Assembly (NCBI RefSeq): GCF_029846175.1
Contig: NZ_JARWAC010000004.1
Span: forward strand, 1 to 64,000
Origin: Sphaerisporangium sp. TRM90804
GTDB taxonomy: Bacteria; Actinomycetota; Actinomycetes; Streptosporangiales; Streptosporangiaceae
Direction: 5' to 3'
Length of the DNA: 64,000 nt
In this document: piece after piece, positions 25,552 to 34,407 of the stretch
How positions within the stretch are numbered: position 1 is the stretch's first letter
Layout: each line of letters starts with the position of its first letter
Made by a program: the position numbers and the translations under genes
Notes under the pieces: generated by a model
Database searches by the model: none
Told to the model about the DNA's origin: nothing
What the model saw: the letters and a program-made list of their open reading frames with translations, nothing else

Positions 25552-26577
25552 ATGACCACGGGCAACGCCGGCGCGGTGAGCATCAAGCAGGTCGCCGCGC
25601 AGGCCGGGGTGTCGCCGGGCACGGTGTCCAACGTGCTCAACCGGCCGTACAAGGTGGCCGCGGGCACCCGTTCGCGCGTCGAGGAGGTCATCGCGGAGCT
25701 GGGCTTCGTCCGGCACGGCTCGGCGTCCACGCTGCGGGCGGGGCACAGCCGCACGATCGGGCTCTCGGTGATCGACATCGGCAACCCCTTCTTCACCGAC
25801 GTCGCCGCCGGCGTGGAGGACATGGCGAGCACGCTGGGCTACGCCGTGATCCTCGGCAACTCCTCGGGAGACCGCCGCAAGGAGGAGCGCAACCTGCGCG
25901 TCTTCGCCGAGCAGCGGGTGCGCGGGCTCCTGATCACCCCCTCCGACGAGGACCCCGGCCGCCTCGACGCCCTGCGCGCCCGAGGCATCAGCGTCGTGCT
26001 CGTCGACCACCCGGCCCACCGGCCCGACCAGTGCTCGGTGGCCGTCAACGACCTCGCGGGCGGGCGCCTGGCGGCCGGGCATCTGCTCGACGGCGGCGCC
26101 GCGCGGCTGGCGTACGTCACCGGGCCGCTGACGATCAGGCAGTGCCTCGACCGCAGGCGAGGCGCCGAGCAGGCGCTCGCCGCGGCCGGGCTCGACCCCG
26201 CGCGGGCGCTGGAGGTCGTCGAGATGCCGGCGATGAACGCCAAGGCGGGCCAGCTCGCGGCCGAGCTGCTGCTCTCGGGCGGCGGCCCGCCCGCGGCCGT
26301 CTTCTGCGCCAACGACCTGCTGGCGCTCGGCCTGCTGCGCGGCCTGCTCCAGGCGGGGGTGCGGGTGCCAGGCGACGTCGCCCTCATCGGGTACGACGAC
26401 ATCGACTTCGCCGCCGCCTCGGCGGTGTCGCTCAGCTCCGTGCGGCAGCCGACCTACAAGCTCGGGCGGATCGCCACCGAGCTGCTGCTCGACGAGTGCG
26501 ACAACCCCGAGACCCATGCCCACCAGCAGGTCATGTTCCAGCCCGAGCTCATCGTGCGCGAGTCGACCCGGCCCTGA
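25552..26577 (+). CDS. LacI-family transcriptional regulator
   Basis: A 341-residue repressor-type protein. The N-terminal helix-turn-helix is VSIKQVAAQAGVSPGTVSNV, followed by the hinge. Then comes a periplasmic-binding-protein-like ligand domain with IGLSVIDIGNPFFTDVAAG and IGYDDIDFA, and a sugar or nucleoside ligand is usual. The start is ATG 25552, because GGAGGAG (25541-25547) is spaced correctly for it and not for the ATG at 25525. It could control the divergent MFS gene. No clear long palindrome is seen between them apart from a short CGTT-N6-AACG. Confidence 0.88.
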   Translation: MTTGNAGAVSIKQVAAQAGVSPGTVSNVLNRPYKVAAGTRSRVEEVIAELGFVRHGSASTLRAGHSRTIGLSVIDIGNPFFTDVAAGVEDMASTLGYAVILGNSSGDRRKEERNLRVFAEQRVRGLLITPSDEDPGRLDALRARGISVVLVDHPAHRPDQCSVAVNDLAGGRLAAGHLLDGGAARLAYVTGPLTIRQCLDRRRGAEQALAAAGLDPARALEVVEMPAMNAKAGQLAAELLLSGGGPPAAVFCANDLLALGLLRGLLQAGVRVPGDVALIGYDDIDFAAASAVSLSSVRQPTYKLGRIATELLLDECDNPETHAHQQVMFQPELIVRESTRP

Positions 26578-26604
26578 GCCCGCTGCCGGCCGGGCCGCCG
26601 CAGG

Positions 26605-27318
26605 TCAGGCGGCCGTGCCGGAGGAGGCGTTCCTGGCGGCGCGGGCCTGCTCGACCTTGGCGCTCGCGGCGTACTTGTCGACGTACTCCTGGCCCGACAG
26701 CTCCATCAGCGCGTACATGATCTCGTCGGTGACGGCGCGCAGCACCAGCCGGTCCTCCTCCATGCCGTAGTAGCGGGAGAAGTCGAGCGGCTTGCCGTAC
26801 TTCACGCCGGGGCGGATGCCGAACTTGGGCACCGGGTGACCGGGCGGCATCATCTCGAAGGTGTTGACCATCGCCCAGGGGATCACCGGCACCCGCGACT
26901 CCAGCGCCAGCCGGGCCACGCCGGTCTTGCCCTTGTACAGGCGGCCGTCGGGCGAGCGCGTGCCCTCGGGGTAGATGCCGAGCACGTGGCCCTCGCGCAG
27001 GACGCGCAGGCCGGTGCGCAGCGCCGCCTCGCTGGCCTTGCCGCCGGACCGGTCGATCGGCACAGTGCCGACGCCGGTGAAGAACGCGCGGCTCAGCAGC
27101 CCCTTCAGGCCCTTGCCGGTGAAGTACTCGGCCTTGCCGAGCGAGATGACCTTGCGGGGCAGCGGCAGCGCGCCGAAGAAATGGTCGGCGAACGACAGGT
27201 GGTTGCCCGCCAGGATGACCGGGCCCTCCTTGGGCACGTGCTGCGCGCCCTCGGTCCAGGGTCGGAACACCAGATGGAGGAACGGCGCCAAGATGGCCTT
27301 CACCACCCAGTAGAACAC
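26605..27318 (-). CDS. 1-acyl-sn-glycerol-3-phosphate acyltransferase (PlsC type)
   Basis: A 237-residue acyltransferase that makes phosphatidic acid or a related lipid at the membrane. The catalytic HxxxxD motif is in GNHLSFADHFF and the substrate motif is GIYPEGTRSPDG. The N-terminal 20 residues form a hydrophobic helix. It starts at GTG 27318. It is convergent with the LacI-type gene, 27 bases away, and divergent from the alpha/beta hydrolase gene. Several actinobacterial genomes carry two or more such paralogues, so the exact acceptor is uncertain. Confidence 0.88.
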   Translation of the reverse strand: MFYWVVKAILAPFLHLVFRPWTEGAQHVPKEGPVILAGNHLSFADHFFGALPLPRKVISLGKAEYFTGKGLKGLLSRAFFTGVGTVPIDRSGGKASEAALRTGLRVLREGHVLGIYPEGTRSPDGRLYKGKTGVARLALESRVPVIPWAMVNTFEMMPPGHPVPKFGIRPGVKYGKPLDFSRYYGMEEDRLVLRAVTDEIMYALMELSGQEYVDKYAASAKVEQARAARNASSGTAA

Positions 27319-27507
27319 TCCGGCACCCCATCTCCACTCGACTCATGTTCACCGCCCCGTAACGGGCGTGGCGTCATCTTCGCATGCCCGGCGCGTCGCA
27401 CCTACACCTCAGCGGTGACAGGAGGGCGACACCGGGCGCGGGCATCTCGCCGGAGAGGCCCCGAACGTGCGACGATCGGGACGAGCCGTACCAGGAGAGG
27501 AACCGCC

Positions 27508-28269
27508 ATGCCGCTCATGCCCGGCTCGGAGCCCTACCAGCACGAAGGGGGTCCGATCGGTGTCCTGCTCTGCCACGGTTTCACCGGCTCGCCGCAGTCG
27601 CTTCGCCCCTGGGGCGAGCACCTGGCCGCCGCGGGCCTGACCGTGTCGCTGCCCCGGCTGCCCGGCCACGGCACCACCTGGCAGGAGATGAACCGCACCC
27701 GCTGGGAGGACTGGTACGCCGAGCTGGAGCGGGCGTTCGAGGGCCTCCGGAGCCGGTGTCAGGAGGTGTTCGTCATGGGGCTGTCGCTCGGGGGTTGCAT
27801 GGCCCTGCGGCTGGCCGAGGTGCACGGCACGTCGGTGCGCGGCGCGGTGGTGGTGAACCCCTCGATCGTCAACGACGTGCCGATCCTCAAGCTGGCGCCG
27901 GTGCTGAAGTTTCTGATCGCCTCGGTGCCCGGGGTGGCGAACGACATCAAGCGCGAGGGCGTCACCGAGCTCGGCTACACGCGCACCCCGGTCAGGGCGG
28001 CGGCGACGCTGCCCAAGCTGTGGTCGCTCGTGCAGTCGGAACTTCATCTGATCACACAGCCGGTGCTGGTGTACCACAGTGCCGAGGACCACGTCGTGAA
28101 GCCGGCGAGCGTCGAGCTGATGAGAAGATCACTCGGCGACAACCTGACGGTCCGCGAGTGCCTCGACAGCTACCACGTCGCGACGCTCGACAACGATGCG
28201 CCCGCCATCTTCGAGGGGAGCCTCGACTTCATCCGGACCCACGCCTCGGTACCCTTGCAAAGAGACTGA
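27508..28269 (+). CDS. alpha/beta hydrolase (carboxylesterase / monoacylglycerol lipase-like)
   Basis: A 253-residue alpha/beta hydrolase with a full triad: Ser93 in GLSLGG, Asp194 in HSAEDHVV and His223 in DSYHVATLDND. The oxyanion region HGFTGSP lies at residues 23-29. This pattern matches Est30-like carboxylesterases and monoacylglycerol lipases. The ATG at 27508 follows AGGAGAGG. Its neighbour is an acyltransferase, so a lipid substrate is plausible but not shown. Confidence 0.88.
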   Translation: MPLMPGSEPYQHEGGPIGVLLCHGFTGSPQSLRPWGEHLAAAGLTVSLPRLPGHGTTWQEMNRTRWEDWYAELERAFEGLRSRCQEVFVMGLSLGGCMALRLAEVHGTSVRGAVVVNPSIVNDVPILKLAPVLKFLIASVPGVANDIKREGVTELGYTRTPVRAAATLPKLWSLVQSELHLITQPVLVYHSAEDHVVKPASVELMRRSLGDNLTVRECLDSYHVATLDNDAPAIFEGSLDFIRTHASVPLQRD

Positions 28270-28414
28270 TCCGTCGTCAGCGGCGGGCCCGCCGGGGGGC
28301 CACCGCGGAGCGCGACGCGCACTCGCCCCGGCGAAGGAGCCCGCGACCACCGCCCAGCAGCACCGTCGAGCCAGCGACCGTGATCATGAGTATTGGAACG
28401 AATCGAAGTGACCG

Positions 28415-28882
28415 GTGACGCCACAGAGCGATGAGGACGAGGTCTGGCGTCAGATCGTCGCCTCGTTCAACCAGACCGCCGAACCGACCTCGGCCGTTCA
28501 GCCGTGGCCGGAGCGCGAGAACGTCCCCGCCGAAGACCCCCCGCAGCCGGTGAAGGCGGAGGCGGAGGCGCCGGCGCGCCTGCACGAGGAGGACCCCGAC
28601 ACCGAGGAGCGCGAGGCGCCCGTCGCGGAGGAGGACGACCACTACGTCCCGCCGCCTCCCCCGCCGCTCCCCAAGATGGACTCCGGCACCCGCGTCGCCT
28701 GGCTGGCGCTGTTCGGCGGGCCGGCGTACCTGCTGCTGGCGGCCCTGCTCTCGTGGCCGATGGACGGCTGGATCGTGTTCGCCGCCATCGCGGCGTTCAT
28801 CGGCGGCTTCGTCGCGCTCATCGTGCGCATGGGCGACGGCCCGCCGCCCGGCTCCGGGTGGGACGACGGCGCGGTCATCTGA
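28415..28882 (+). CDS. hypothetical membrane protein, acidic N-terminus and two membrane helices
   Basis: A 155-residue protein of unknown function, of a kind common in actinobacteria. Residues 1-80 are acidic and Pro-rich with a run of eight prolines nearly unbroken (YVPPPPPPLPKMD). Residues about 89-108 and 115-137 are hydrophobic helices, so it is anchored in the membrane with a cytoplasmic tail likely. It starts at GTG 28415, about 145 bases after the hydrolase, and no strong Shine-Dalgarno is seen. I do not recognise a catalytic motif. Confidence 0.7.
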   Translation: MTPQSDEDEVWRQIVASFNQTAEPTSAVQPWPERENVPAEDPPQPVKAEAEAPARLHEEDPDTEEREAPVAEEDDHYVPPPPPPLPKMDSGTRVAWLALFGGPAYLLLAALLSWPMDGWIVFAAIAAFIGGFVALIVRMGDGPPPGSGWDDGAVI

Positions 28883-28891
28883 CGCCGGGCG

Positions 28892-30121
28892 TCATCGCTC
28901 CGGCGGGGTGCCCTCCGGGCGCGGGGCCGCCGCGCCGTCGGCGTCCTCGGGCTGGAAGCGCTCGACGATGTCGGTGTAGCGGTCGCGCTCGTCCACCGCG
29001 TGCCCCACCGCGAGGGTCAGGTCGCCGACGTGCGTGACGGCCTGCAGGCGCACGGCGCGCGGCCTGGCGGCCGCCTGGCCGCGCACCACCCGCCACCCCG
29101 AGCCGCCGCCGCGCAGCAGGAACGCCTGGCCGGGGTGCCCGGGGTCGAAGCCCGAGATCCAGTAGTGGCCCTCGCCGTCCCCGGTGACCCCGTACAGCTC
29201 GGCGTGGCGCTGGGGCATCGAGGCCCGGCTCCACCGCTTGCCGTTCCACTCCAGCACCAGCGGCGCGATCTTGCCCTGCCCGTGGTAGACGCCGCCGACG
29301 GCCACCGCCCTCTTGGCCCCGTCGGCGTAGACGTCACGCAGGAAACCGCCGGGGATGGACGGCACCGGGACGTCCTTCCACTCGCCGTCGGACAGGCGCA
29401 CGACCACCGGCCCGTCCTCGGAGTCGCCGACGGCCCAGCCCTCGTCCTTGCGCGTCAGCGTGACGCCGTAGAGCGTGCCGGTGAAGTCGCCCTCCCAGAC
29501 CGTCCAGCCCTTGGCGGTGGCGGTGGCGATCATGGCCCTGGGGTCGGCGCCGCCCACGGGGTCGGCGCGGTTGCGGTTGCGGTTGCTGCTGCCGACGGCG
29601 ACCATGCGGCCGGGGATGGCGTCGACGGCGCCCAGCCAGTCGCCGGTGCCGAACTGCGGGACGCTGACGCGGTCGAACACCGAGCCGTCGCCGCGCACGA
29701 CGTACGGCAGGCCGTCGTGGCCGTCGCCGACCGCCCAGATCTCCCTGGCGGAGGCCGCCGCCACCGAGCGCAGGTGCCCGGCGCCGGAGGCGTCGTTGCG
29801 GATGCCGAGCTCCGTCCAGGTGGAGCCGTCCCAGTGGGCGATCACGCTGCGGTTCTGCCAGGCCTCCCAGACGTCCTCCTGGCCGACGGCCCAGACGTCG
29901 GACGCCGACAGCCCCACGACGTCCGACAGCGAGCCGTCGGGCTGCAGCCGGGCGGTCGCCGACTCCTGCAGCAGCCGCACGTGGCCGCGGTCGGCGGCGT
30001 GCGGCCGCGCGGGGTCGGCGTGGGCGTGCGCGGAAGGCGTGGCGCGCGCGGGCAGACCGGCCGACATACCGATCAGCAGCACGCACATCGCCGACGCACG
30101 CCGCGAGAGGCGGCGGGACAT
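28892..30121 (-). CDS. exported beta-propeller protein of unknown function
   Basis: A 409-residue protein with a signal peptide: Arg-rich MSRRLSRRASAM, a hydrophobic stretch, and a cleavage region around PARATPSAHA. The mature part repeats blades with VWAVGQEDVWEAW, IWAVGDGHDG and WAVGDSEDG, typical of a beta-propeller of WD40/kelch-like kind. No enzyme motif is visible. ATG 30121 is preferred to the TTG two codons upstream. It is convergent with the preceding hypothetical gene. It might bind carbohydrate or protein outside the cell; that is a guess. Confidence 0.72.
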   Translation of the reverse strand: MSRRLSRRASAMCVLLIGMSAGLPARATPSAHAHADPARPHAADRGHVRLLQESATARLQPDGSLSDVVGLSASDVWAVGQEDVWEAWQNRSVIAHWDGSTWTELGIRNDASGAGHLRSVAAASAREIWAVGDGHDGLPYVVRGDGSVFDRVSVPQFGTGDWLGAVDAIPGRMVAVGSSNRNRNRADPVGGADPRAMIATATAKGWTVWEGDFTGTLYGVTLTRKDEGWAVGDSEDGPVVVRLSDGEWKDVPVPSIPGGFLRDVYADGAKRAVAVGGVYHGQGKIAPLVLEWNGKRWSRASMPQRHAELYGVTGDGEGHYWISGFDPGHPGQAFLLRGGGSGWRVVRGQAAARPRAVRLQAVTHVGDLTLAVGHAVDERDRYTDIVERFQPEDADGAAAPRPEGTPPER

Positions 30122-30294
30122 GACCAAATCGTACGTGGCGCGCGATCGCCGCCGCGGGAGGTCCCCGCAGTGTTGTCCGAACGGTCACCTGGACGCCGCC
30201 TCCGGGCGCGGGCGGGCCGGTCGGGCCGGGCGCCCGCCCCCCGCCGCCGGGCGGGCCCGGCCGGGCGCCCGGACACCGCACGGCGGGCCGCCGG

Positions 30295-30990
30295 TCAGCC
30301 CGCCAGGAGCTCGGCGACCACCGGCAGGTGGTCGGTGGCGGCGGCGAGGTCGGCCGCGGGGGCGTCCACTCCGCCGCACGACCGCACCGACACCCCGCCA
30401 GCGGTGAAGATCACGTCCAGGCGCATGCCCGGCCGCCCGGAGGGGAACGTGAGACCGTCACCCCGGGGCGCCAGCGGGTAGCAGTCGGCCAGGCGCCGGG
30501 CGAGGTAGCGCCAGACGGCCCCGCCGGGCTGCTCGTTGACGTCGCCGGCGATCACGAGCGGGGCGCCGAACCGCGCGGCGACCGGCTCGGCCAGCGACAT
30601 GATCTCGGCCACATGGCAGACCCGCGCGCCCTGGACCAGGTCGAGGTGGATCGAGACGGCGGTGATCCTGGCGTCCCCGCGCTCCACCACCGCCATCGCC
30701 ACCCCGCGCCGCTCCATGCCCGCGAACGGCCGCAGCAGGTGGCTCTCGGCGTGCACCACCCGCGTGCCCGGGGCCGCCAGCACGGCCACCCCGCCCCACC
30801 GCCTTCCGGTCACCAGGCGCAGCCCCGCCGCGCGGGCCAGGCGGGCGCGCCTGGCCCGCCAGGCGAGCAGGCGCGGGGCCTCCTGGACGCACAGCACGTC
30901 AGGCGCCATGGCCCTGATCACCCGGGCCAGGGCGGCGTTGTCGTCGTACATCGAGCGCACGTTGTAGGTGCCGACGCGGATCGGCGTCAC
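30295..30990 (-). CDS. endonuclease/exonuclease/phosphatase (EEP) family protein
   Basis: A 231-residue EEP-fold metal-dependent phosphoesterase. The motifs are in order: GTYNVR, CVQEAP (metal Glu), ITAVSIHLDL, VIAGDVNEQP (Asp/Asn pair), RLDVIFT and the final ATDHLPVVAEL (catalytic Asp-His). Substrates in the family range from DNA to phospholipids and sugars, so none can be named. It starts 34 bases after the glucokinase stop and is probably part of that operon. A GC-rich set of inverted repeats around 30210-30270 may end the transcript. Confidence 0.85.
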   Translation of the reverse strand: MTPIRVGTYNVRSMYDDNAALARVIRAMAPDVLCVQEAPRLLAWRARRARLARAAGLRLVTGRRWGGVAVLAAPGTRVVHAESHLLRPFAGMERRGVAMAVVERGDARITAVSIHLDLVQGARVCHVAEIMSLAEPVAARFGAPLVIAGDVNEQPGGAVWRYLARRLADCYPLAPRGDGLTFPSGRPGMRLDVIFTAGGVSVRSCGGVDAPAADLAAATDHLPVVAELLAG

Positions 30991-31024
30991 GGCGGGCTCG
31001 CCGGGCTCGCCGGGCCGTGCCGGG

Positions 31025-31969
31025 TCAGGGGTGGCGGGCGAGGTCGGCCGCCCCCACCAGGCCGGCGGACGGCCCGAGCTCGGCGGGGCGGATGGCGGCG
31101 TGCGGGCGGTGCTCGCGGCCGGTCAGGGCGCGCAGGTAGGCCGCCCGGGCGCTGTCGATCCACATGTCGGCGGCGCGCGAGACGCCGCCGCCGAGGATGA
31201 AGCAGCCCGGGTCGAGCACCGCGGCCATGTCGGCCATGCCGCGCCCGAGCCACTCGGCCATGCTGGCGAAGGCCTTGCGCGCGGCGGGGTCGCCCTCCCT
31301 GGCCGCGTCGGTGACGTGCTTGCCCTCGATGTCGGAGACCGAGCCGCCGGCCAGGGCCAGCATGCGGGCGGCCTCCTCGGGGTCGGCCGCGGCCGTCACC
31401 CGCGCCTCGTGCACCAGGGCGTTGCCGCTGGCGTACTGCTCCCAGCACCCGAGGTTGCCGCAACCGCACAGGCGCCCCGCCGGGACGACCTGCATGTGGC
31501 CGAGCTCGGCGCCCATGCCCCACCGGCCGCGGTACAGCGACCCGCCGAGCACGATGCCGCCGCCGATGCCGGTGCCGACGGTCACGCAGACCACGTGGCT
31601 CTCGCCGCGCCCGGCGCCGAAGCGGAACTCGCCCCAGGCCATGGCGTTGGCGTCGTTCTCGACGACCACCGGCAGGTTGACCCGCTCGGCGACCTTCTTC
31701 TGCAGCGGCTCCTCGCGCCAGGCGAGGTTCGGGGCGAACCGGACGATCGACCGGGTCTCGTCGACGAAACCCGCGGCGCCCACGCCGACGGCCTCGACGT
31801 CGTGCCGCCCGGCCAGTTCGAGCACCGCCGACGAGATCGTCTCGGCCACCTGGTCGGGGTCGTCGGCGGGGGTGGGCCGCAGGAGGTTCTCCACGATGTG
31901 GCCGTCCTCGTCCACGACCCCGGCGGCGATCTTCGTGCCACCGACGTCAACGCCGATCGTCAGCGCCAT
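31025..31969 (-). CDS. glkA: ROK-family glucokinase
   Basis: A 314-residue ROK kinase that phosphorylates glucose with ATP. It has the N-terminal phosphate loop IGVDVGGTKIAAGV, the sugar-binding NDANAMAWGE, the GTGIGGG loop and the zinc site GHMQV...CGCGNLGCWEQYASG. In actinomycetes this type of glucokinase also takes part in glucose repression. The surrounding gene order (SRPBCC, ArsA-like, DUF protein, glucokinase, fadD) is a familiar actinomycete arrangement. It lies 34 bases downstream of the DUF gene on the same strand. Confidence 0.92.
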   Translation of the reverse strand: MALTIGVDVGGTKIAAGVVDEDGHIVENLLRPTPADDPDQVAETISSAVLELAGRHDVEAVGVGAAGFVDETRSIVRFAPNLAWREEPLQKKVAERVNLPVVVENDANAMAWGEFRFGAGRGESHVVCVTVGTGIGGGIVLGGSLYRGRWGMGAELGHMQVVPAGRLCGCGNLGCWEQYASGNALVHEARVTAAADPEEAARMLALAGGSVSDIEGKHVTDAAREGDPAARKAFASMAEWLGRGMADMAAVLDPGCFILGGGVSRAADMWIDSARAAYLRALTGREHRPHAAIRPAELGPSAGLVGAADLARHP

Positions 31970-32003
31970 GTCTCATCCCTTCCCCCGAACCGCCGCCCGG
32001 CTC

Positions 32004-32705
32004 TCAGCCGAGGTCGATGTGCTGGACTCGGGTGTCCGTGTCGCCGGAGGACCGCGGCGGAGCGGGCCGCGAGACGGCCTCCACCGCCTGGCGGAACGCG
32101 GCGAGCAGCTCGCCTCCGGCCGCGAGCAGGTGGTCGGAGACGTCTCCGCCGCCGTCGCGGCGGGCGGCCTTCAGCCTGCAGACGGGGCAGGCGCGGCAGA
32201 TGTACTCGTCGTCGTGGCGCACGGCCTCGCCCCAGACGTCGCCGCGGGCGCGGCCGCCGAGCACCTGCCCGACCCCGTGGCCGAGGCCGGCCACGCCACC
32301 CTTGACGACTCCCTTGCCGATCTCGCGGCCGACGCGCTGCTGCACCGAGTCGAAGAGCCTGCGCGCCTCGTCGACGGCGGAGCCCAGCGGGTCGGCGGCC
32401 GGCTCGCCGGACGCCTCGGCCTGCCGCTCGCGGTCGCGCTGGCGGAACCACTGCTCGCGGTCGACGGGCGGCGCCGCGGCGCGGGCGGCGCGGCCCTCGC
32501 TCCCGGCGGCCGGCTCGCCGCCGGACGCCTCAGGCTTGGCACCGCCCGCCTCGGGCTTGCCGCCGGACGTCTCGGGCTCGGTGCCGGACGCCTCGCGCAG
32601 CACCTGCTGCCAGACGTCCTCCCCCGGGCGGCCCGTCGCGCGGGCGCGGCGTTCCCGGCCGCGGGCGCCGGGCTGTTCGTTCTGGGTCTCATCCATATCG
32701 GTCAT
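32004..32705 (-). CDS. hypothetical protein with acidic low-complexity start and a CxxC pair (DUF5304-like)
   Basis: A 233-residue protein of unknown function. The first 85 residues are acidic and rich in Glu, Pro and Gly with TSGGKPEAGGAKPEASGG-type near repeats. The rest contains a helix ending in DSVQQRVGREIGKGVV, a glycine-rich loop and the Cys motif CRACPVC near residue 178. This resembles a DUF family found next to ArsA-like genes in actinobacteria. Its start overlaps the ArsA-like stop by 4 bases, so they are translated together. The Cys motif could hold a metal. Confidence 0.72.
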   Translation of the reverse strand: MTDMDETQNEQPGARGRERRARATGRPGEDVWQQVLREASGTEPETSGGKPEAGGAKPEASGGEPAAGSEGRAARAAAPPVDREQWFRQRDRERQAEASGEPAADPLGSAVDEARRLFDSVQQRVGREIGKGVVKGGVAGLGHGVGQVLGGRARGDVWGEAVRHDDEYICRACPVCRLKAARRDGGGDVSDHLLAAGGELLAAFRQAVEAVSRPAPPRSSGDTDTRVQHIDLG

Positions 32706-33889
32706 AGGGCCCCTCCTGCCTCGAACCGTACCCGCAGGCGGCCGTCGCGGAGCGCCGCGTCGCGGACCGATGCGCGGGCGAGGGCGGCGGGCAGCGCCAG
32801 CACCCGCCGGTAGGAGCCGGCCGTGATGATCAACTCGTCGCCCTTGCGCGCCAGGTCGACGTCCTCCTTGCCGGCCAGGGGCAGGGCGAGCACCAGCTCG
32901 TGGACCTCGCCGGCGGAGGTGATCGTGAGCGGGGGCTCGCCCCCGGGAGGCGCGAAGGGGTCGGCAGTGCCGTACAGCTCCTCGGCGAGGGACGCCAGGG
33001 CGTCGGGCCCGAGCGGCTCGGCCGGCAGGTAGGGGACGGTGTGGATGGGCAGCGGGGCGAAGGACTCGCGGACGTTCGCGAGGTGCTTGGCCTGGGCCTC
33101 GACCCAGCCGCGCCGCCACTCGTCCATGCCCTCGGCCGGGAACACGCGGTTGGCGACGACGGCGTCCAGGCGGTAGCCGTACAGGCTCAGGGAGGTGAAG
33201 GTGCGCCGGGCCTCGGCCACCACGACGGCCTCGGGGGTGAGCACGAGCCGCACCGAGGCGTTCGGGCCGGTGAGCAGCTCGTGCACGCCCATGAGGCCCG
33301 CGTGCAGCCGCTCGCCGGCGTTGACGACGTCCTCCTCGGGCACCGTGACCCGCGCCACCTGACGGATGAGCGGCGACAGCACGCGCAGCAGCCTGCGCCC
33401 GGCCGGGAGCAGGCGGCTGACGTGCCAGTCGAGGGCCTCGGGCAGGGCCAGCAGGCGCAGGGTCTCGGCGGTGGGGGCGCAGTCGACCACGACGACGTCC
33501 CATTGGCCGGTGCGCACCTGCTCGCGCAGCTCCAGGAGGGCGATGACCTCCTCGGCGCCGGGCAGCACGGTGAGCTCCTCGGAGGTGACCGCGTCGAGGC
33601 CCAGCTCGGCGAGCACGCCCTTGGCGTACCGCTGCAGCTCGCCCCAGTGGCGTTCGAGCGCCCGCTGGGTGTCGACCTGCTGGAGGTGGAGGCCGGGGGC
33701 CGCCTCGGACGGCTCGGGCGTGCCGGGCACGCCGAGGGCGTCGGCCAGGGAGTGCGCGGTGTCGGTGGAGACCACGAGCGTCTTCAGGCCCCGGCGGGCG
33801 GCGAGCGTGGCGGTGGCCGCGGCGACCGTCGTCTTGCCCACCCCGCCCTTGCCGGTGAAGAGCAGGATGCGCGGGCTCTGCGGGATCAT
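32702..33889 (-). CDS. ArsA-family ATPase with a C-terminal Hsp20-like domain
   Basis: A 395-residue single-unit ArsA/GET3-type ATPase. The deviant Walker A is TGKGGVGKTTVAA, followed by VVSTDTAHSLADAL (switch I) and VVVVDCAPTAETLRLLA (Walker B). Residues about 320-395 form a beta-sandwich like the Hsp20 segment found at the end of this ArsA subgroup. It lacks the Cys triplet of arsenite pumps, so arsenic resistance is unlikely. Its start overlaps the SRPBCC gene and its end overlaps the DUF gene, both by 4 bases. Together these three genes form a conserved actinobacterial block of unknown purpose. Confidence 0.88.
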   Translation of the reverse strand: MIPQSPRILLFTGKGGVGKTTVAAATATLAARRGLKTLVVSTDTAHSLADALGVPGTPEPSEAAPGLHLQQVDTQRALERHWGELQRYAKGVLAELGLDAVTSEELTVLPGAEEVIALLELREQVRTGQWDVVVVDCAPTAETLRLLALPEALDWHVSRLLPAGRRLLRVLSPLIRQVARVTVPEEDVVNAGERLHAGLMGVHELLTGPNASVRLVLTPEAVVVAEARRTFTSLSLYGYRLDAVVANRVFPAEGMDEWRRGWVEAQAKHLANVRESFAPLPIHTVPYLPAEPLGPDALASLAEELYGTADPFAPPGGEPPLTITSAGEVHELVLALPLAGKEDVDLARKGDELIITAGSYRRVLALPAALARASVRDAALRDGRLRVRFEAGGAL

Positions 33890-34323
33890 CGGCCCTCGAC
33901 GCGCTTCTTGAGACCCTTGAGCGCGGTGTCGACGATGACCTTCTCGGCCTTGCGCTTGATCATGCCGATCATGGGGACCTTGAGGTCGACCGCGAGGTCG
34001 TAGGTAACCTCGGTGCCGGCGCCCCGGGGCGCGAGGCGGTAGCTGCCGGTCAGCGCGGAGACCATCTTGCCCGGCTCGGCGATCTGCCAGTCGACGGCCT
34101 CGTCGCCCCGCCAGCTGTACGCCAGCGTGTACTCGTCGCTGATCACGCCGGCGTCCAGGACGAAGCGGACGGTCTCCGGGCGGCCGTCGTCGCCCACGGA
34201 CAGGACCCGCGCCGACTTCACCTGGCCGGCCCATCCGGGGTAGGACGGGAAGTCGGCGATGACCGCCGTGATGGTCGCGGGATCGGCGGCGATCGTGATG
34301 CTGGACGTGGTGCGATCAGCCAT
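33886..34323 (-). CDS. SRPBCC (START-like) family protein
   Basis: A 145-residue single-domain helix-grip protein. The signature is the start ADRTTSSITIAADPATITAV with the loop DFPSYPGWAGQVKS, then the closing helix that ends KAEKVIVDTALKGLKKRVE. Family members bind hydrophobic ligands in a deep pocket, and the actual ligand is unknown. ATG 34323 is used; an upstream GTG at 34347 with a GGGGGC is an alternative. It overlaps the ArsA-like gene by 4 bases, suggesting that the two act on a shared hydrophobic cargo. Confidence 0.82.
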   Translation of the reverse strand: MADRTTSSITIAADPATITAVIADFPSYPGWAGQVKSARVLSVGDDGRPETVRFVLDAGVISDEYTLAYSWRGDEAVDWQIAEPGKMVSALTGSYRLAPRGAGTEVTYDLAVDLKVPMIGMIKRKAEKVIVDTALKGLKKRVEGR

Positions 34324-34407
34324 GGGCTTACCGTACTCGTTCACCGCCCCCGCGCGAACGCCGGAGGGTTGATCATGGCGTGGCGCGGGTTCCCGTGCCC
34401 GCCGCAC

